Positions 22,644-31,222 of a stretch of DNA of 31,866 bases are shown here, one piece after another. Position 1 is the first letter of the stretch, and every line of letters begins with the position of its first letter. Under the pieces are notes generated by a model. It did not search any database and was not told the DNA's origin. It saw nothing but the letters and a program-made list of their open reading frames with translations. The stretch is taken from the NCBI GenBank assembly GCA_034437795.1, contig DAOTTI010000020.1, positions 1 through 31,866 of the forward strand, in the 5' to 3' direction. Source of the DNA: DAOTTI01 sp034437795 (GTDB taxonomy: Bacteria > Chloroflexota > UBA11872 > UBA12225). The position numbers were made by a program, and so were the translations under genes.

Positions 22644-24806
22644 ATGGCGAGTCAGGCACCGACAGAGTCCGCGCACGGCGCACAGGGTGGCCGCAAGCCC
22701 AACCGCCTGATCCACGAGACCAGCCCCTATCTCCTGCAGCACGCCTACAACCCCGTGGACTGGTATCCATGGGGGCCGGAGGCCCTGGAACGTGCCAGGC
22801 GCGAAGGCAAGCCGATCCTGCTCTCCATTGGGTATTCCGCCTGCCACTGGTGCCACGTCATGGAGCGCGAGTCCTTCGAGGACGAAGAGACGGCGCGGAT
22901 CATGAACGAGCACTTCGTCTGCATCAAGGTGGATCGCGAGGAGCGGCCGGACCTGGACAGCATCTACATGGAGGCCGTCCAGGCCCTGACCGGCCACGGC
23001 GGATGGCCGATGACCGTCTTCCTCACCCCGGACGGCACCCCGTTCTACGGCGGCACCTACTTCCCGCCCACCCCGCGCTACGGCATGCCGTCATTCCGGC
23101 AGGTGCTTCTGGCCGTGGCCGAGGCCTACCGCAGCCGGCGCGAGGACGTGGAGCGGAGCGCCGGCCAGCTCCGCCAGGCCCTGCAGGGACAGCCTCAGCT
23201 CGCCGGCAAGGACCAGCCGGAGCGCCTCTCCCTGAGCGTGCTGGAACAGGCGGAGCGCGCGCTCGCGCGCAGCTTCGACGAGACACACGGGGGCTTCGGC
23301 CGCGCGCCCAAGTTCCCCCAGCCGATGCTGCTCGACTTCCTCCTGCGCGCCTGGCGGCGCAGCCGCCATCCGCAGACGCTACGCATGGCCCAGGTGACGC
23401 TGGACAAGATGGCCCAGGGCGGCATCTACGACCACCTCGGCGGCGGGTTCCACCGCTACTCGGTGGATGAGCGGTGGCTCGTCCCCCACTTCGAGAAGAT
23501 GCTCTACGACAACGCCCAGCTGGCGCGCGTCTACCTGCACGCCTACCTGGCCACCAGCAATCGCTTCTACCGCCGCATCTGCGAGGAGACGCTCGACTAC
23601 GTGCTGCGGGAGATGACCTCGCCCGAGGGCGGGTTCTACTCCACCCAGGACGCGGATAGCGAGGGCGAAGAGGGAAAGTTCTACGTCTGGACCCCGGCCG
23701 AGGTGAAGGCCCTGCTGGGCGAAGAAGACGGCCGTCTCTTTTGCGAGTACTTCGACGTCACCGAGCGCGGCAACTGGGAAGGCAAGAACATCCTGCATAC
23801 GCCCCGCTTCCCCGATGTGGTGGCCCACCTCTGCGGCGTGTCCGAAGAGCGCCTGCGGGAGGCCATTGAGCGGGGCCGGCGCATCCTCTTCCAGGCGCGG
23901 GAGCGGCGGGTCAAGCCGGGGAGGGACGACAAGGTCCTGACGTCGTGGAACGGCCTGATGCTCCGCGCCTTCGCCGAGGCGGCCGCCGCCCTGGAGCGGG
24001 ACGACTACCGCCGCGCCGCGGTGAAGAACGCCGAGTTCGTGACGACGCGCCTGCGCGCGTCGAAGGAAGAAGGAAGCCGGAAGAAGGAGCGAGGAGGGGC
24101 GGACGGGTGGCGGCTGCTGCACTGCTATACGGGTGGCCAGGCGAAGTTCAACGCCTACCTGGAAGATTACGCCTTCTACGCCGATGGACTGCTGGCGCTG
24201 CACGAGGCGACCTTCGACCTGCGCTGGTTCGAGGCCGCCCGCGGGCTGGCGGAGACGATGGTCGAGCAGTTCGCCGACGAAGAGAACGCCGGCTTCTTCG
24301 ATACCAGCGCCGACCATGAGCCCCTGCTCACCCGCCCGAAGGATCTCTACGACAACGCCACGCCGGCCGGCAACTCGGTGGCGGTGGACGTGCTGCTGAA
24401 GCTGGCCGAACTCACGGGGGAGCAGGGCTATCGCGAGCGGGCGGAACGGTACCTGGCAGCGTTGTCCGAGGCCATGGCGCAGCACCCGACCGCCTTCGGC
24501 CACTTGCTGTGCACGCTCGACTTCTGCCTGGGGCCGGTGAAGGAGATCGCCATTGCCGGCGAGGCGCAGGCGGAGGACACGCAGGCCCTGCTGCGCGTGA
24601 TCTTCAGTCGCTTCCTCCCCAACCGGGTGGTGGCGCTGCGCCCGCCGGGGCCGGAGGGCGAGCGGGCCGAGCGCCTCATCCCTTTGCTTGCAGCACGCCC
24701 CCAGCTGGACGCCAGGGCCACGGCCTACGTCTGCGAGCGCTTCGCCTGCCGGCTGCCCGTCACCGATCCGGCCGCGCTGGCTGAGCAGGTGGAGGAAGGG
24801 GAGTAG
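22644..24806 (+). CDS. YyaL/Spata20-like protein: thioredoxin-fold DUF255 plus (alpha/alpha)6 barrel (720 aa)
   Basis: AAGGAGG precedes ATG 22644 with ideal spacing. Residues about 20-180 form the DUF255 thioredoxin-like domain, with PYLLQHAYNPVDWYPWG, SACHWCHVM (Cys67 and Cys70) and GGWPMTVFLTPDG. The rest carries GGGFHRYSVDERWLVPHFEK, QDADSEGEEGKFYVW and TSWNGLMLRAFAEAA, typical of the N-acylglucosamine 2-epimerase-like barrel. A short Lys/Glu-rich insert near 470-485 looks lineage-specific. Length is usual for the family. Proposed roles include redox or carbohydrate-related functions, but no reaction is firmly established. The gene ends at a cluster of palindromic repeats, converging on the small CxxC gene. 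Confidence 0.93.
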   Translation: MASQAPTESAHGAQGGRKPNRLIHETSPYLLQHAYNPVDWYPWGPEALERARREGKPILLSIGYSACHWCHVMERESFEDEETARIMNEHFVCIKVDREERPDLDSIYMEAVQALTGHGGWPMTVFLTPDGTPFYGGTYFPPTPRYGMPSFRQVLLAVAEAYRSRREDVERSAGQLRQALQGQPQLAGKDQPERLSLSVLEQAERALARSFDETHGGFGRAPKFPQPMLLDFLLRAWRRSRHPQTLRMAQVTLDKMAQGGIYDHLGGGFHRYSVDERWLVPHFEKMLYDNAQLARVYLHAYLATSNRFYRRICEETLDYVLREMTSPEGGFYSTQDADSEGEEGKFYVWTPAEVKALLGEEDGRLFCEYFDVTERGNWEGKNILHTPRFPDVVAHLCGVSEERLREAIERGRRILFQARERRVKPGRDDKVLTSWNGLMLRAFAEAAAALERDDYRRAAVKNAEFVTTRLRASKEEGSRKKERGGADGWRLLHCYTGGQAKFNAYLEDYAFYADGLLALHEATFDLRWFEAARGLAETMVEQFADEENAGFFDTSADHEPLLTRPKDLYDNATPAGNSVAVDVLLKLAELTGEQGYRERAERYLAALSEAMAQHPTAFGHLLCTLDFCLGPVKEIAIAGEAQAEDTQALLRVIFSRFLPNRVVALRPPGPEGERAERLIPLLAARPQLDARATAYVCERFACRLPVTDPAALAEQVEEGE

Positions 24807-24844
24807 CGCCGCTCCCCCGCCAGACAAGGGCTTGCGCCGCGACG

Positions 24845-25000
24845 CTAGCTGGGAGAGGGCGAGGGTGAGTGCCCTGCACGGCCGCTGACGAGATTCCGTC
24901 TCCCAAAGGGAGGCGGCTCCACTTGATGGCCCCGCACGGCCGGCGAGGAGGCTCCCTCTCCCCATGGAAGAGGGTGAGGGCTCCGCACGCCACTAATCTG
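24845..25000 (+). repeat. Three tandem copies of the dispersed palindromic repeat at a convergent junction
   Basis: A partial copy (GGGAGAGGGCGAGGGTGAG) at 24851-24869 is followed by GTCTCCCAAAGGGAGGCGG (24898-24916) and CCCTCTCCCCATGGAAGAGGG (24954-24974). Each is preceded by a GGCCG-GCGA/CTGACGAG-type left flank. The cluster fills the gap between the YyaL-like gene (ends 24806) and the small minus-strand gene (ends 25025). Confidence 0.72.
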
Positions 25001-25024
25001 GGCTAGGAGAACAGGGGGCCGGTG

Positions 25025-25192
25025 CTATCCGGCTGAGGCCGGCCGGCGGCGATGGATGCGCTCCTTCTCCTGCGCCAGGCAGCGCGAGCAGATGCCGGTC
25101 GTCCAGCGGATGCCGGCGGCGTAGAGCGCCCGCTGCCACCCGCGCAGCGGCTGGCACCAGCCACAGTGCCAGAGGAGACGGTACCCTCGCAT
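25025..25192 (-). CDS. Tiny CxxC zinc-binding protein (55 aa)
   Basis: GGAGG sits 7 bases before ATG 25192, an ideal ribosome binding site for a frame too short for common gene-calling cut-offs. The protein starts MRGYRLLWHCGWCQPL and continues GWQRALYAAGIRWTTGICSR with CL after it, giving paired cysteines CGWC and CSRC. A TTGICSRCL-type ending recalls small zinc-knuckle proteins in GC-rich bacteria that share a THGICxxC signature. The C-terminal tail is basic. It converges on the YyaL-like gene. Role unknown; a zinc-stabilised binding module is the most that can be inferred. Confidence 0.6.
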   Translation of the reverse strand: MRGYRLLWHCGWCQPLRGWQRALYAAGIRWTTGICSRCLAQEKERIHRRRPASAG

Positions 25193-25299
25193 TCGATTGC
25201 CTCCGCTACAAATAACGTAGCACGCGGCCGATTTGGCTTGTACTGGCTCGCCGGACACAGCTTGCAGGCCAGACGTGACCCGCTCAACCACAGATAGCT

Positions 25300-25425
25300 C
25301 CACCACCATGGCATCCTCCACCACAGGCAGCCCAAACGCAATGACGCCCTCCACCACAGACAGCTCCCCCACAGGCGCTCCGAGTACGAGTACCATGGCA
25401 TCCTCCACCACAGGCACCGCTGATA
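25300..25425 (+). repeat. Short repeats encoding a Ser/Thr tract at the peptidase T start
   Basis: A 21-bp block beginning ATGGCATCCTCCACC occurs identically at 25308-25328 and 25395-25415. Between them are further CTCCACCACAG- and GCTCCCCCACAGG-type units. Three in-frame ATG codons (25308, 25341, 25395) fall in this stretch, each opening a short Ser/Thr-rich run. Confidence 0.65.
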
Positions 25426-26756
25426 CCGTGGCGGCTGAAGCGCCCGAGTCACCGGCGCCGGCCGGCTACAGCTCGCCCCTGGCGGCGGCGCTGGCGGCGG
25501 ATGCGCTGGAGCGGTTCCTGCGGTACGTCAAGATCGACACCCAGTCTCAGGAAGGCGCAGACAGCTTTCCCAGCACGGCCAAGCAGCTCGACCTGAGCCG
25601 GCTGCTGGCGGCGGAGCTGAGGGCCCTGGGGCTGGCCGACGCGCGTGTGGACGAGCACGGGTACGTCTTTGCCACGCTGCCGGCCACGCCGGGAAAGGAG
25701 AGCGCCCCCGTCATTGGCCTCATCGCCCACGTGGATACCAGCCCCGAGGCTAGCGGCACGGGGGTACGGCCGCAGGTGATCCGCAACTACCGCGGCGGCG
25801 AGATCGTCCTGCCGGGCGATCCGGCGCAGGTCTTGCGCCCCGCGGACTCGCCGGCGTTGAACGACTGCATCGGCCACAACCTGGTCACCAGCGACGGCAC
25901 CACCCTGCTCGGCGCCGACGACAAGGCGGGGATCGCGGAGATCATGGCGGCGGTGGCGTACCTGGTGGCGCACCCAGAGCTCCCGCACGGGAGCATCAAG
26001 CTCGCCTTCACGCCGGACGAGGAGATTGGCCAGGGCACCCGCTACTTCGACATCGACGCCTTCGGCGCGGCCGCGGCGTACACGGTCGATGGCTCCAGCG
26101 TCGGCGAGATCGAGGACGAGACGTTCACCGCCTCAACAGTGACCATCACCATTCGCGGGCACAACGTCCACCCCGGCTACGCCAAAGGGAAGTTGGTGAA
26201 CAGCATCAAGCTGGCGGCAGATCTGCTCTCCAGGCTGCCAAGGGACCGGCTCTCGCCGGAGACGAGCGAGGGGCGCCAGGGGTACGTCCATCCCAACGTG
26301 ATCAAGGGCGGCGTGGAAGAGACGTCGATCCAGTTCATCGTCCGCGACTTCGACGCCGCCGCCCTGGCCGAGCATGAGCGCTTCCTCCAGCGGCTGGCGG
26401 ACGAGGTCGCCGCCGGCGAGCCCCGCGCCCGCGTGCGGGTGGAGGTGAAGCGCTCCTACCGCAACATGAAGGAATATCTGGCGCCGCACCCGCAGGTGCT
26501 GGCGGCGGCCGAAGAGGCGGTGCGCCGCGCGGGGCTGACGCCCAGGCGCGCCTTCATCCGCGGCGGCACCGATGGCGCCCGCTTGAGCGAGCGGGGGCTG
26601 CCCACGCCCAACCTCTTTACCGGTGCCCACGACTACCACAGCGTGCGGGAGTGGATCAGCGTGCAGGACATGGCCTCCGCGGCCGCGGTCCTGGTGCACC
26701 TGGCGCAGGTCTGGGCGGAAGCGACGCCTGCGCTGGAGCACAGCGGACGGCATTGA
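25395..26756 (+). CDS. pepT: Peptidase T (tripeptide aminopeptidase, family M20B)
   Basis: The core starts at LERFLRYVKIDTQSQ, where most family members begin. The zinc site is complete: IAHVDTSPE (His and Asp), GADDKAGIAEI (bridging Asp), TPDEEIGQGTRYFD (catalytic Glu and ligand Glu), and HDYHSVREW (His). RGGTDGARLSERGLPTPNLF is the family's substrate-site block. Peptidase T removes the N-terminal residue of tripeptides in the cytosol. The frame reaches back to 25233 through a Ser/Thr-rich low-complexity tract created by DNA repeats. Of three in-frame ATGs I list 25395 (453 residues), the one closest to the core; 25308 and 25341 are possible. It converges on the xylanase gene. Confidence 0.9.
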   Translation: MASSTTGTADTVAAEAPESPAPAGYSSPLAAALAADALERFLRYVKIDTQSQEGADSFPSTAKQLDLSRLLAAELRALGLADARVDEHGYVFATLPATPGKESAPVIGLIAHVDTSPEASGTGVRPQVIRNYRGGEIVLPGDPAQVLRPADSPALNDCIGHNLVTSDGTTLLGADDKAGIAEIMAAVAYLVAHPELPHGSIKLAFTPDEEIGQGTRYFDIDAFGAAAAYTVDGSSVGEIEDETFTASTVTITIRGHNVHPGYAKGKLVNSIKLAADLLSRLPRDRLSPETSEGRQGYVHPNVIKGGVEETSIQFIVRDFDAAALAEHERFLQRLADEVAAGEPRARVRVEVKRSYRNMKEYLAPHPQVLAAAEEAVRRAGLTPRRAFIRGGTDGARLSERGLPTPNLFTGAHDYHSVREWISVQDMASAAAVLVHLAQVWAEATPALEHSGRH

Positions 26757-26928
26757 CGATTGACGCCGGAACCGGGTCGGGGCCAAGGGCCACCCGCGCC
26801 ACCGCCGGCCAGACGCCGGCCAGACGGCGGAGTGGCCTCGGGGAAGCCAGACCATGGCCGGCGCGCGCCGCCCGCGGCCGCCTGCGCGCCGCTGGCCAGG
26901 CTGGAAGCGGTGGCCTTGCCTGCAGTAT

Positions 26929-26998
26929 TCACGCGTGGAGCCCTTACCCTCTCCCAAAGGGAGAGGGGACACATCGCCGGCCATGATTCATCCAGGCA
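26929..26998 (-). repeat. Dispersed palindromic repeat at a convergent junction
   Basis: The core is a perfect 9-bp stem: CCCTCTCCC (26947-26955), AAA, GGGAGAGGG (26959-26967). The flank reads CCGGCCATGATTCATCCAGG, matching the flank at 8784-8803. It sits between the stop codons of pepT (26756) and the xylanase (27024). An 11-bp tandem duplication (GCCGGCCAGAC twice) lies nearby at about 26804-26826. Confidence 0.78.
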
Positions 26999-27023
26999 AG
27001 CCGGCGGCCCCGCGGCGCCCGCG

Positions 27024-28184
27024 TTAGCGCGTGGCGAGGCGATCTCGCAGGGCGTAGTACGCCGGCTTAGGCGCGTAGCGCTCGTCGAAGGGTAAAGCTG
27101 CGCCGTAGCCCGGATAGTGGGTAGGGATCCACGAGTGCCTATCGGTGAAGCCCCACATCTGGAAGCCGCGAAACGCCGGCTGCGCCAGGCACGTATCCAG
27201 CACCCCGCGGTAGATTGCGGCCTGCGCCTCCAGCTTGGCTGGTGTCACCGGGAGCTGGAGCCGGACATCCAGCTCAGTCACGTAGAGGTCGAGGCCCAGA
27301 TCTGCGAAGCGCTGCATATTACGCGCAAAGCGCTCCAGGTCCACCCCGGCCGCCGTGAGGTGCATCTGGAAACCAACGCCGTGGACCGGCGCCCCCTGCC
27401 GGAGCAGGTCCGACAGCAGCGCGTACAGCGCGTCCGACTTGGGGTTAATAGGCTCGATGTCAAAGTCGTTGTAGAGCAGCTTCGCCTGCGGGTCCGCATC
27501 GTGCGCCATCTGGAACGCCAGGATCAGGTACTCCGGGCCAATGCCCCGCAGCCAGAGGGTCTCTCGCAGCGAGCCGTTGCCGGCCAGCCCCTCGTTGATG
27601 ACGTCCCAGGCGGCGACGGCGCCGGCGAAGCGACCGACCACCGTGGCGATGTGATCCCGCAAGAGGTCAAGCAGCTCGTCGCGGCGGAATTCGCCCGCCG
27701 TGTACCCGGCGGCGAGCCAGGGTGCGACCTGGTTGTGCCACACCAGCGTGTGGCCGTGCACCGCCATGCCGTTCGCCCTGGCGAAGTCGACGATGGCGTC
27801 CGCGCGTGTGAAGTCATACCGTTCCCGCTCCGGATGGATCAGGGCCCACTTCATCTCATTCTCAGGCGTAACCACAGAAAACTCGCGGCGTAGCGTCTCG
27901 GCATACGCCAGGTCCGTCGTCAGCGGCGCGAAGGCGACGCACGGGCCGATCCAGATGTTGTAGGCGGCGGCGAGCTCCTTCAATCCGGGTGAAGGCTCAG
28001 CGGCCGTCTGGGCGCTCGCGTTCACTATCCCCCTCCGCGGATTGGGTGTCTTCACCAGGTGGGCCACTGTACCGGCCATGAGCGTGCCGCCTGCAAGCGC
28101 CAGGCGCCTTACCGACCGCCTCCGCCACGATCGCGCTGCCACGCCCACATCACCATGGTCACATTGCTCTGCCCGTATGGCCAT
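27024..28184 (-). CDS. GH10 endo-1,4-beta-xylanase
   Basis: A glycoside hydrolase family 10 enzyme that cleaves internal beta-1,4 links in xylan. Counting from ATG 28184, WDVINEGL holds the acid/base Glu (about 198) and LYVTELDVRL the nucleophile (about 304). TPENEMKW, GHTLVWHNQVAPWL, LYNDFDIE and GFTDRHSWIP are the other family blocks. The N-terminal SWRRRSVRRLALAGGTLMAG looks like a Tat-type signal, so export is likely. The start is uncertain: an open frame reaches 28226 through a 14-bp repeat, and a GTG at 28148 would give a more usual signal peptide. It is alone on its strand after a sugar-binding lipoprotein gene, which fits joint use of xylo-oligosaccharides. Confidence 0.93.
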   Translation of the reverse strand: MAIRAEQCDHGDVGVAARSWRRRSVRRLALAGGTLMAGTVAHLVKTPNPRRGIVNASAQTAAEPSPGLKELAAAYNIWIGPCVAFAPLTTDLAYAETLRREFSVVTPENEMKWALIHPERERYDFTRADAIVDFARANGMAVHGHTLVWHNQVAPWLAAGYTAGEFRRDELLDLLRDHIATVVGRFAGAVAAWDVINEGLAGNGSLRETLWLRGIGPEYLILAFQMAHDADPQAKLLYNDFDIEPINPKSDALYALLSDLLRQGAPVHGVGFQMHLTAAGVDLERFARNMQRFADLGLDLYVTELDVRLQLPVTPAKLEAQAAIYRGVLDTCLAQPAFRGFQMWGFTDRHSWIPTHYPGYGAALPFDERYAPKPAYYALRDRLATR

Positions 28185-28187
28185 GAT

Positions 28188-28243
28188 GGCATCACCATGA
28201 TGGCATCGCCACGACGGCATCGCCACGACGGCATCGCCACGAC
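28188..28243. repeat. 14-bp minisatellite at the xylanase 5' end
   Basis: The unit GGCATCGCCACGAC occurs three times in perfect tandem (28202-28243), preceded by a variant, GGCATCACCATGAT (28188-28201), and a partial copy. Read on the minus strand each perfect unit carries GCGATGCC, so ATG triplets recur in rotating frames just before the xylanase coding region. It resembles the 13-bp array at 1674-1732. Confidence 0.8.
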
Positions 28244-28332
28244 GGCGAGGCCGTGGCTGCAGCCTGGCCTGGCGTCGACGCCTGGTCTGACACGTCTACG
28301 CACGTCTACGTAGGGGCCAGGGCCACCATGCC

Positions 28333-29679
28333 TTACAGGCCGAACTCACGCGCGCCCCCGTCCAGATACTCCTGCCACAGGCGCGCGGCCTCGTCCAGGG
28401 CCTGCTTGGGGCTCTGCTTCCCCTCCCGCACCGCCCTCATGGCCGCGGTCAGCACCGCATAGGGGTCGGTCCCCGACTGCGCGACGATCAGCGGGTTGGG
28501 CCGCGAGTACTTGTCGAGCACCTCGGCCCAGGTCTTGAGCTGGTACCGCGGGTCGGACGTGTAGGGGGTATCCGGCAGGCCCTTGCGGGGCAGCGTGGAC
28601 ACGTTCAGGCGCAGGTATTCGAGCAGGTTGTCGGCACGGTTGAAGTACATCAGCAGGTCCCAGGCCAAGTCGGGGTACTTGGACTGGCTGCCGATGCCTA
28701 ACCAATTGCTGAAGACGTTGATCTGTTGGCGGCGCTGCTTGAGCGGCGGGCGGACGACGATGTTGGGCACGGCGTCGGGGACGACCTCGATTGCGGCGCG
28801 CTGGATCCACTGCCCGGCCAGTTGAGCGGCGGCGGTGCCACCGGCGAGGCGCGAGGCGCCGGTCGGCGGCACCGGGAGCCTGGCCTCCAGGGGCGCGATG
28901 GTGTTGAAGAGGTCGGTCCAGTAGCGCAGCGCGTCGACCCCTTCCGTCGAGTTGAAGAGCGGCTTGCGCCCGTCCTGGGAGACAATCTCGCCGCCGTTCT
29001 GCCAGACGCGGGGAACGTACCGCTGGCTGCCAAACTGGCCGTCCCAGTCGGAGGGATCATAGCCAAGCTGCACCAGCTCGCCTCCCTCGCGACGGGTGAG
29101 CGCGATGGCCGCCTGGCGCAGGTCGTCCCAGGTCTCCGGTAGCCTGAGGCCCTGCTTCTGGAAGAGGTCCTGCCGGTAGATCATGGCGCGGGCGTCGATC
29201 CGCGCCGGAATGCCGTAGTGCTTGTTCTGCCAGGTCGAGGTCGCCAGGGTAGCGGGATAGTAATCGTTCCATTCCTTCCAGCGCCGCAGGCGCTCGTCAA
29301 GCGGGATGACAAGCTTGCGGTAGGCGTGAGCCTGGCCGGCGCCCGACTGGAGCAGGTCGGGGCCCTGGCCGGCCGCAAAGAGGGTATCCCGCTTCTGGCC
29401 GTGCTCAGCCCAGGTGACGTAGATCATGTTCACCCGGACCTGGGGGCGGTCCTTGGTGAAACCTGGAATGAGGGTTTGGTCGAACCAGGCCTGGCCTGCC
29501 GGCCCGCCGTAGTCGGCAATCTGCCAGGTCAGCTCACCGCTTTGGGATGCGCTCGGCGCCTGGCCGGCCCTGCCGGTCGCATCACACGCGGCCAGCGTGC
29601 CGCCCGCCAGGCCGGCGCTGACTGCGCCGGTCACCTGCACCACCGCACGGCGCGTCATCAATCCACGAGGTCTGTTCAT
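28333..29679 (-). CDS. ABC transporter sugar-binding lipoprotein (second copy type)
   Basis: A 448-residue solute-binding protein. MNRPRGLMTRRAVVQVTGAV is Tat-like, and the lipobox TLAAC places the lipidated Cys at 32. Mature blocks include LTWQIADYGGP, QGPDLLQSGAGQ, WQNKHYGIPARIDARAMIYR and SNWLGIGSQSKYPDLAWDLL, in family 1 order. GGGAGGTG precedes ATG 29679 at 7 bases, so the longer frame to 29724 is not needed. It is not closely similar to the binding protein at 14352, so it is unlikely to be a recent duplicate. No permease genes adjoin it. The xylanase 149 bases downstream on the same strand suggests a xylan-derived ligand, as inference. Confidence 0.92.
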   Translation of the reverse strand: MNRPRGLMTRRAVVQVTGAVSAGLAGGTLAACDATGRAGQAPSASQSGELTWQIADYGGPAGQAWFDQTLIPGFTKDRPQVRVNMIYVTWAEHGQKRDTLFAAGQGPDLLQSGAGQAHAYRKLVIPLDERLRRWKEWNDYYPATLATSTWQNKHYGIPARIDARAMIYRQDLFQKQGLRLPETWDDLRQAAIALTRREGGELVQLGYDPSDWDGQFGSQRYVPRVWQNGGEIVSQDGRKPLFNSTEGVDALRYWTDLFNTIAPLEARLPVPPTGASRLAGGTAAAQLAGQWIQRAAIEVVPDAVPNIVVRPPLKQRRQQINVFSNWLGIGSQSKYPDLAWDLLMYFNRADNLLEYLRLNVSTLPRKGLPDTPYTSDPRYQLKTWAEVLDKYSRPNPLIVAQSGTDPYAVLTAAMRAVREGKQSPKQALDEAARLWQEYLDGGAREFGL

Positions 29680-29812
29680 GACTTGCACCTCCCTCGGCGC
29701 GCTCAGCGCCTCGCGATTGGCCAATCTGCCGGCCTGTGGCTGCCACGATACAGTCCCATTCTACTCCCGGACGCGTCCCCACGTGGCGACCGGCAGGCGA
29801 GCCCTGGGTATT

Positions 29813-29905
29813 ACGGCCAGCGACGAGTCCCGTCTCCCCATGGGCGAGCGAGAAGCCCGCTCTCCCATAGGGAGAGGGTGAGGGTGAGGGCTCCGCACAT
29901 AGAGA
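29813..29905 (+). repeat. Dispersed palindromic repeat, two overlapping copies
   Basis: CGTCTCCCCATGGGCGAGCG (29831-29850) is followed by GCTCTCCCATAGGGAGAGGG (29859-29878) and TGAGGGTGAGGGCTCCGC. The left flank GCCAGCGACGAGTCC matches other copies. It lies upstream of the second binding protein and downstream of the EamA transporter gene. Confidence 0.75.
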
Positions 29906-29945
29906 ACCCAGACGCGAGCGCACGACCGCGGCGTACCGAGCCGCC

Positions 29946-31094
29946 CTACCGCACCGGCTCGGCGCCACCCTGGGCCAGCCTGATCCCGGCGACGATCGCC
30001 ACCAACCCTGCCAGCAGCCCCGCGCCGGCGCGCTCGCCAAGAAAGACCACGGCCAGCGCCACCCCCAGCGGCGCGATCAGGTACTGGAAATGGGCGATGC
30101 GCGTGACCGGCAGGTGCGCCAGCGCGAAGTTCCACAGGGCAAAGTTGAACGCCGTGGACATGGTGCCCAGCCACAGCAGGAGCGCCACCGTCTCCCAGGA
30201 AGCTGAGAGGTAGGCCGGAAACCCGCCGCCCGCGCCGAGCGCCACCGCGCTGGCCAGCGGCACGGCGGCCCAGCCGGCGGCGATCGCCGTCAGCGCCAGT
30301 GGATCGCGCCCGGGCATCACCCGCCGCGCCACGACCATGTTGGCGGCGATGAGCACGCTGCCGGCCAGCGAGAGCAGGATCCCGATCCCCGCGCTCCCCG
30401 CAGCGCCCCCCGGCCCGCCGCCAGACACCGCGGGCCACACGCCGCCGGCCATGCGCTCCAGGATGGCATCACCCAGCAGCACGACGGCGACGCCGGCCGC
30501 CGCCAGGGCTGAGCCGGCCACCAGCAAGGGGCCGCTGCGGGCGCGCCCCAGGACAGCCGCGTACACCGCCAGCCACAGCGGCGACAGGTTATTGAGCACG
30601 CTGTTAAGCGAGGCCGGCAGGAACTGCTGGGCCCCCACGGCCAGCAGCGAGGTGACCACAAAGCTGATCTGACCAAGCAGCGCCACGCGCCACCCACCGG
30701 CCACCGCCTCGCTTCGCAGGTGCGCCAGCCCGCGGCGGAGCCCGCCCACCCGCAGGCAGGAAAGCGATGCCAGCGCCAGGCAGGCGATGCCGGCCCGCGC
30801 CAGCGCGATCGCCAGCGGGGTCGCCTCGCGCAACGCGACCCGAGAGGCCGGATAGAGCGATCCCCACCCGACGATGGCCAGCAGCGCAGCGGCGTAGGCC
30901 AGGGCGGTACGGTCCCGCGCCGGCGCCGTGCCTGACCCAGCCCCGTGCGGGCGGGCAGCCGCAGCACCTGCGCCCGCCGGTGGCCGGCGCCACCACCGGT
31001 ACGTTGCGGAAGGTGGCCAGTGCGCCCTATCCGTGCCCAACCTGCTCCAACGCCTCCCGGATCGGTCTGTCCCGCGCCTCGTACTCCCCCGCAC
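29946..31094 (-). CDS. EamA/DMT-family transporter (10 TM)
   Basis: Ten hydrophobic helices in two repeats of five mark a drug/metabolite transporter of the EamA type. The first helix is ALAYAAALLAIVGWGSLYP. SLNSVLNNLSPLWLAV closes the first repeat's signature, and HFQYLIAPLGVALAVVFLGE is the matching second-repeat block. Substrates of this family range from amino acids to metabolites; none can be named here. The start is unsure: the longest frame opens with GTG 31094, and a TTG at 31040 (with GGAGC nearby) is possible. The first 65 residues are Arg/Pro/Gly-rich and atypical. A short frame ending at 31027 (AGEYEARDRPIREALEQVG) overlaps this 5' end and may be the tail of a lost upstream gene. 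Confidence 0.85.
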   Translation of the reverse strand: MRGSTRRGTDRSGRRWSRLGTDRAHWPPSATYRWWRRPPAGAGAAAARPHGAGSGTAPARDRTALAYAAALLAIVGWGSLYPASRVALREATPLAIALARAGIACLALASLSCLRVGGLRRGLAHLRSEAVAGGWRVALLGQISFVVTSLLAVGAQQFLPASLNSVLNNLSPLWLAVYAAVLGRARSGPLLVAGSALAAAGVAVVLLGDAILERMAGGVWPAVSGGGPGGAAGSAGIGILLSLAGSVLIAANMVVARRVMPGRDPLALTAIAAGWAAVPLASAVALGAGGGFPAYLSASWETVALLLWLGTMSTAFNFALWNFALAHLPVTRIAHFQYLIAPLGVALAVVFLGERAGAGLLAGLVAIVAGIRLAQGGAEPVR

Positions 31095-31222
31095 TCAGCC
31101 GCAGTCGCCCCTTCCGTGGCTCAATCGGCCCCCGCGGCGCCGGGTGGCCGTAGCCCGGGTTCCCATGGAAATGGCTGGCCTTTCCATGTCGCGCGAGTGC
31201 TCCGCAGGGGCATGACCGATTA

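Noticed and set aside
23379..24965. A 528-codon minus-strand frame
   Set aside because: It is antisense to the YyaL/Spata20-like gene and reads as His/Gln/Arg/Gly-rich low-complexity sequence.
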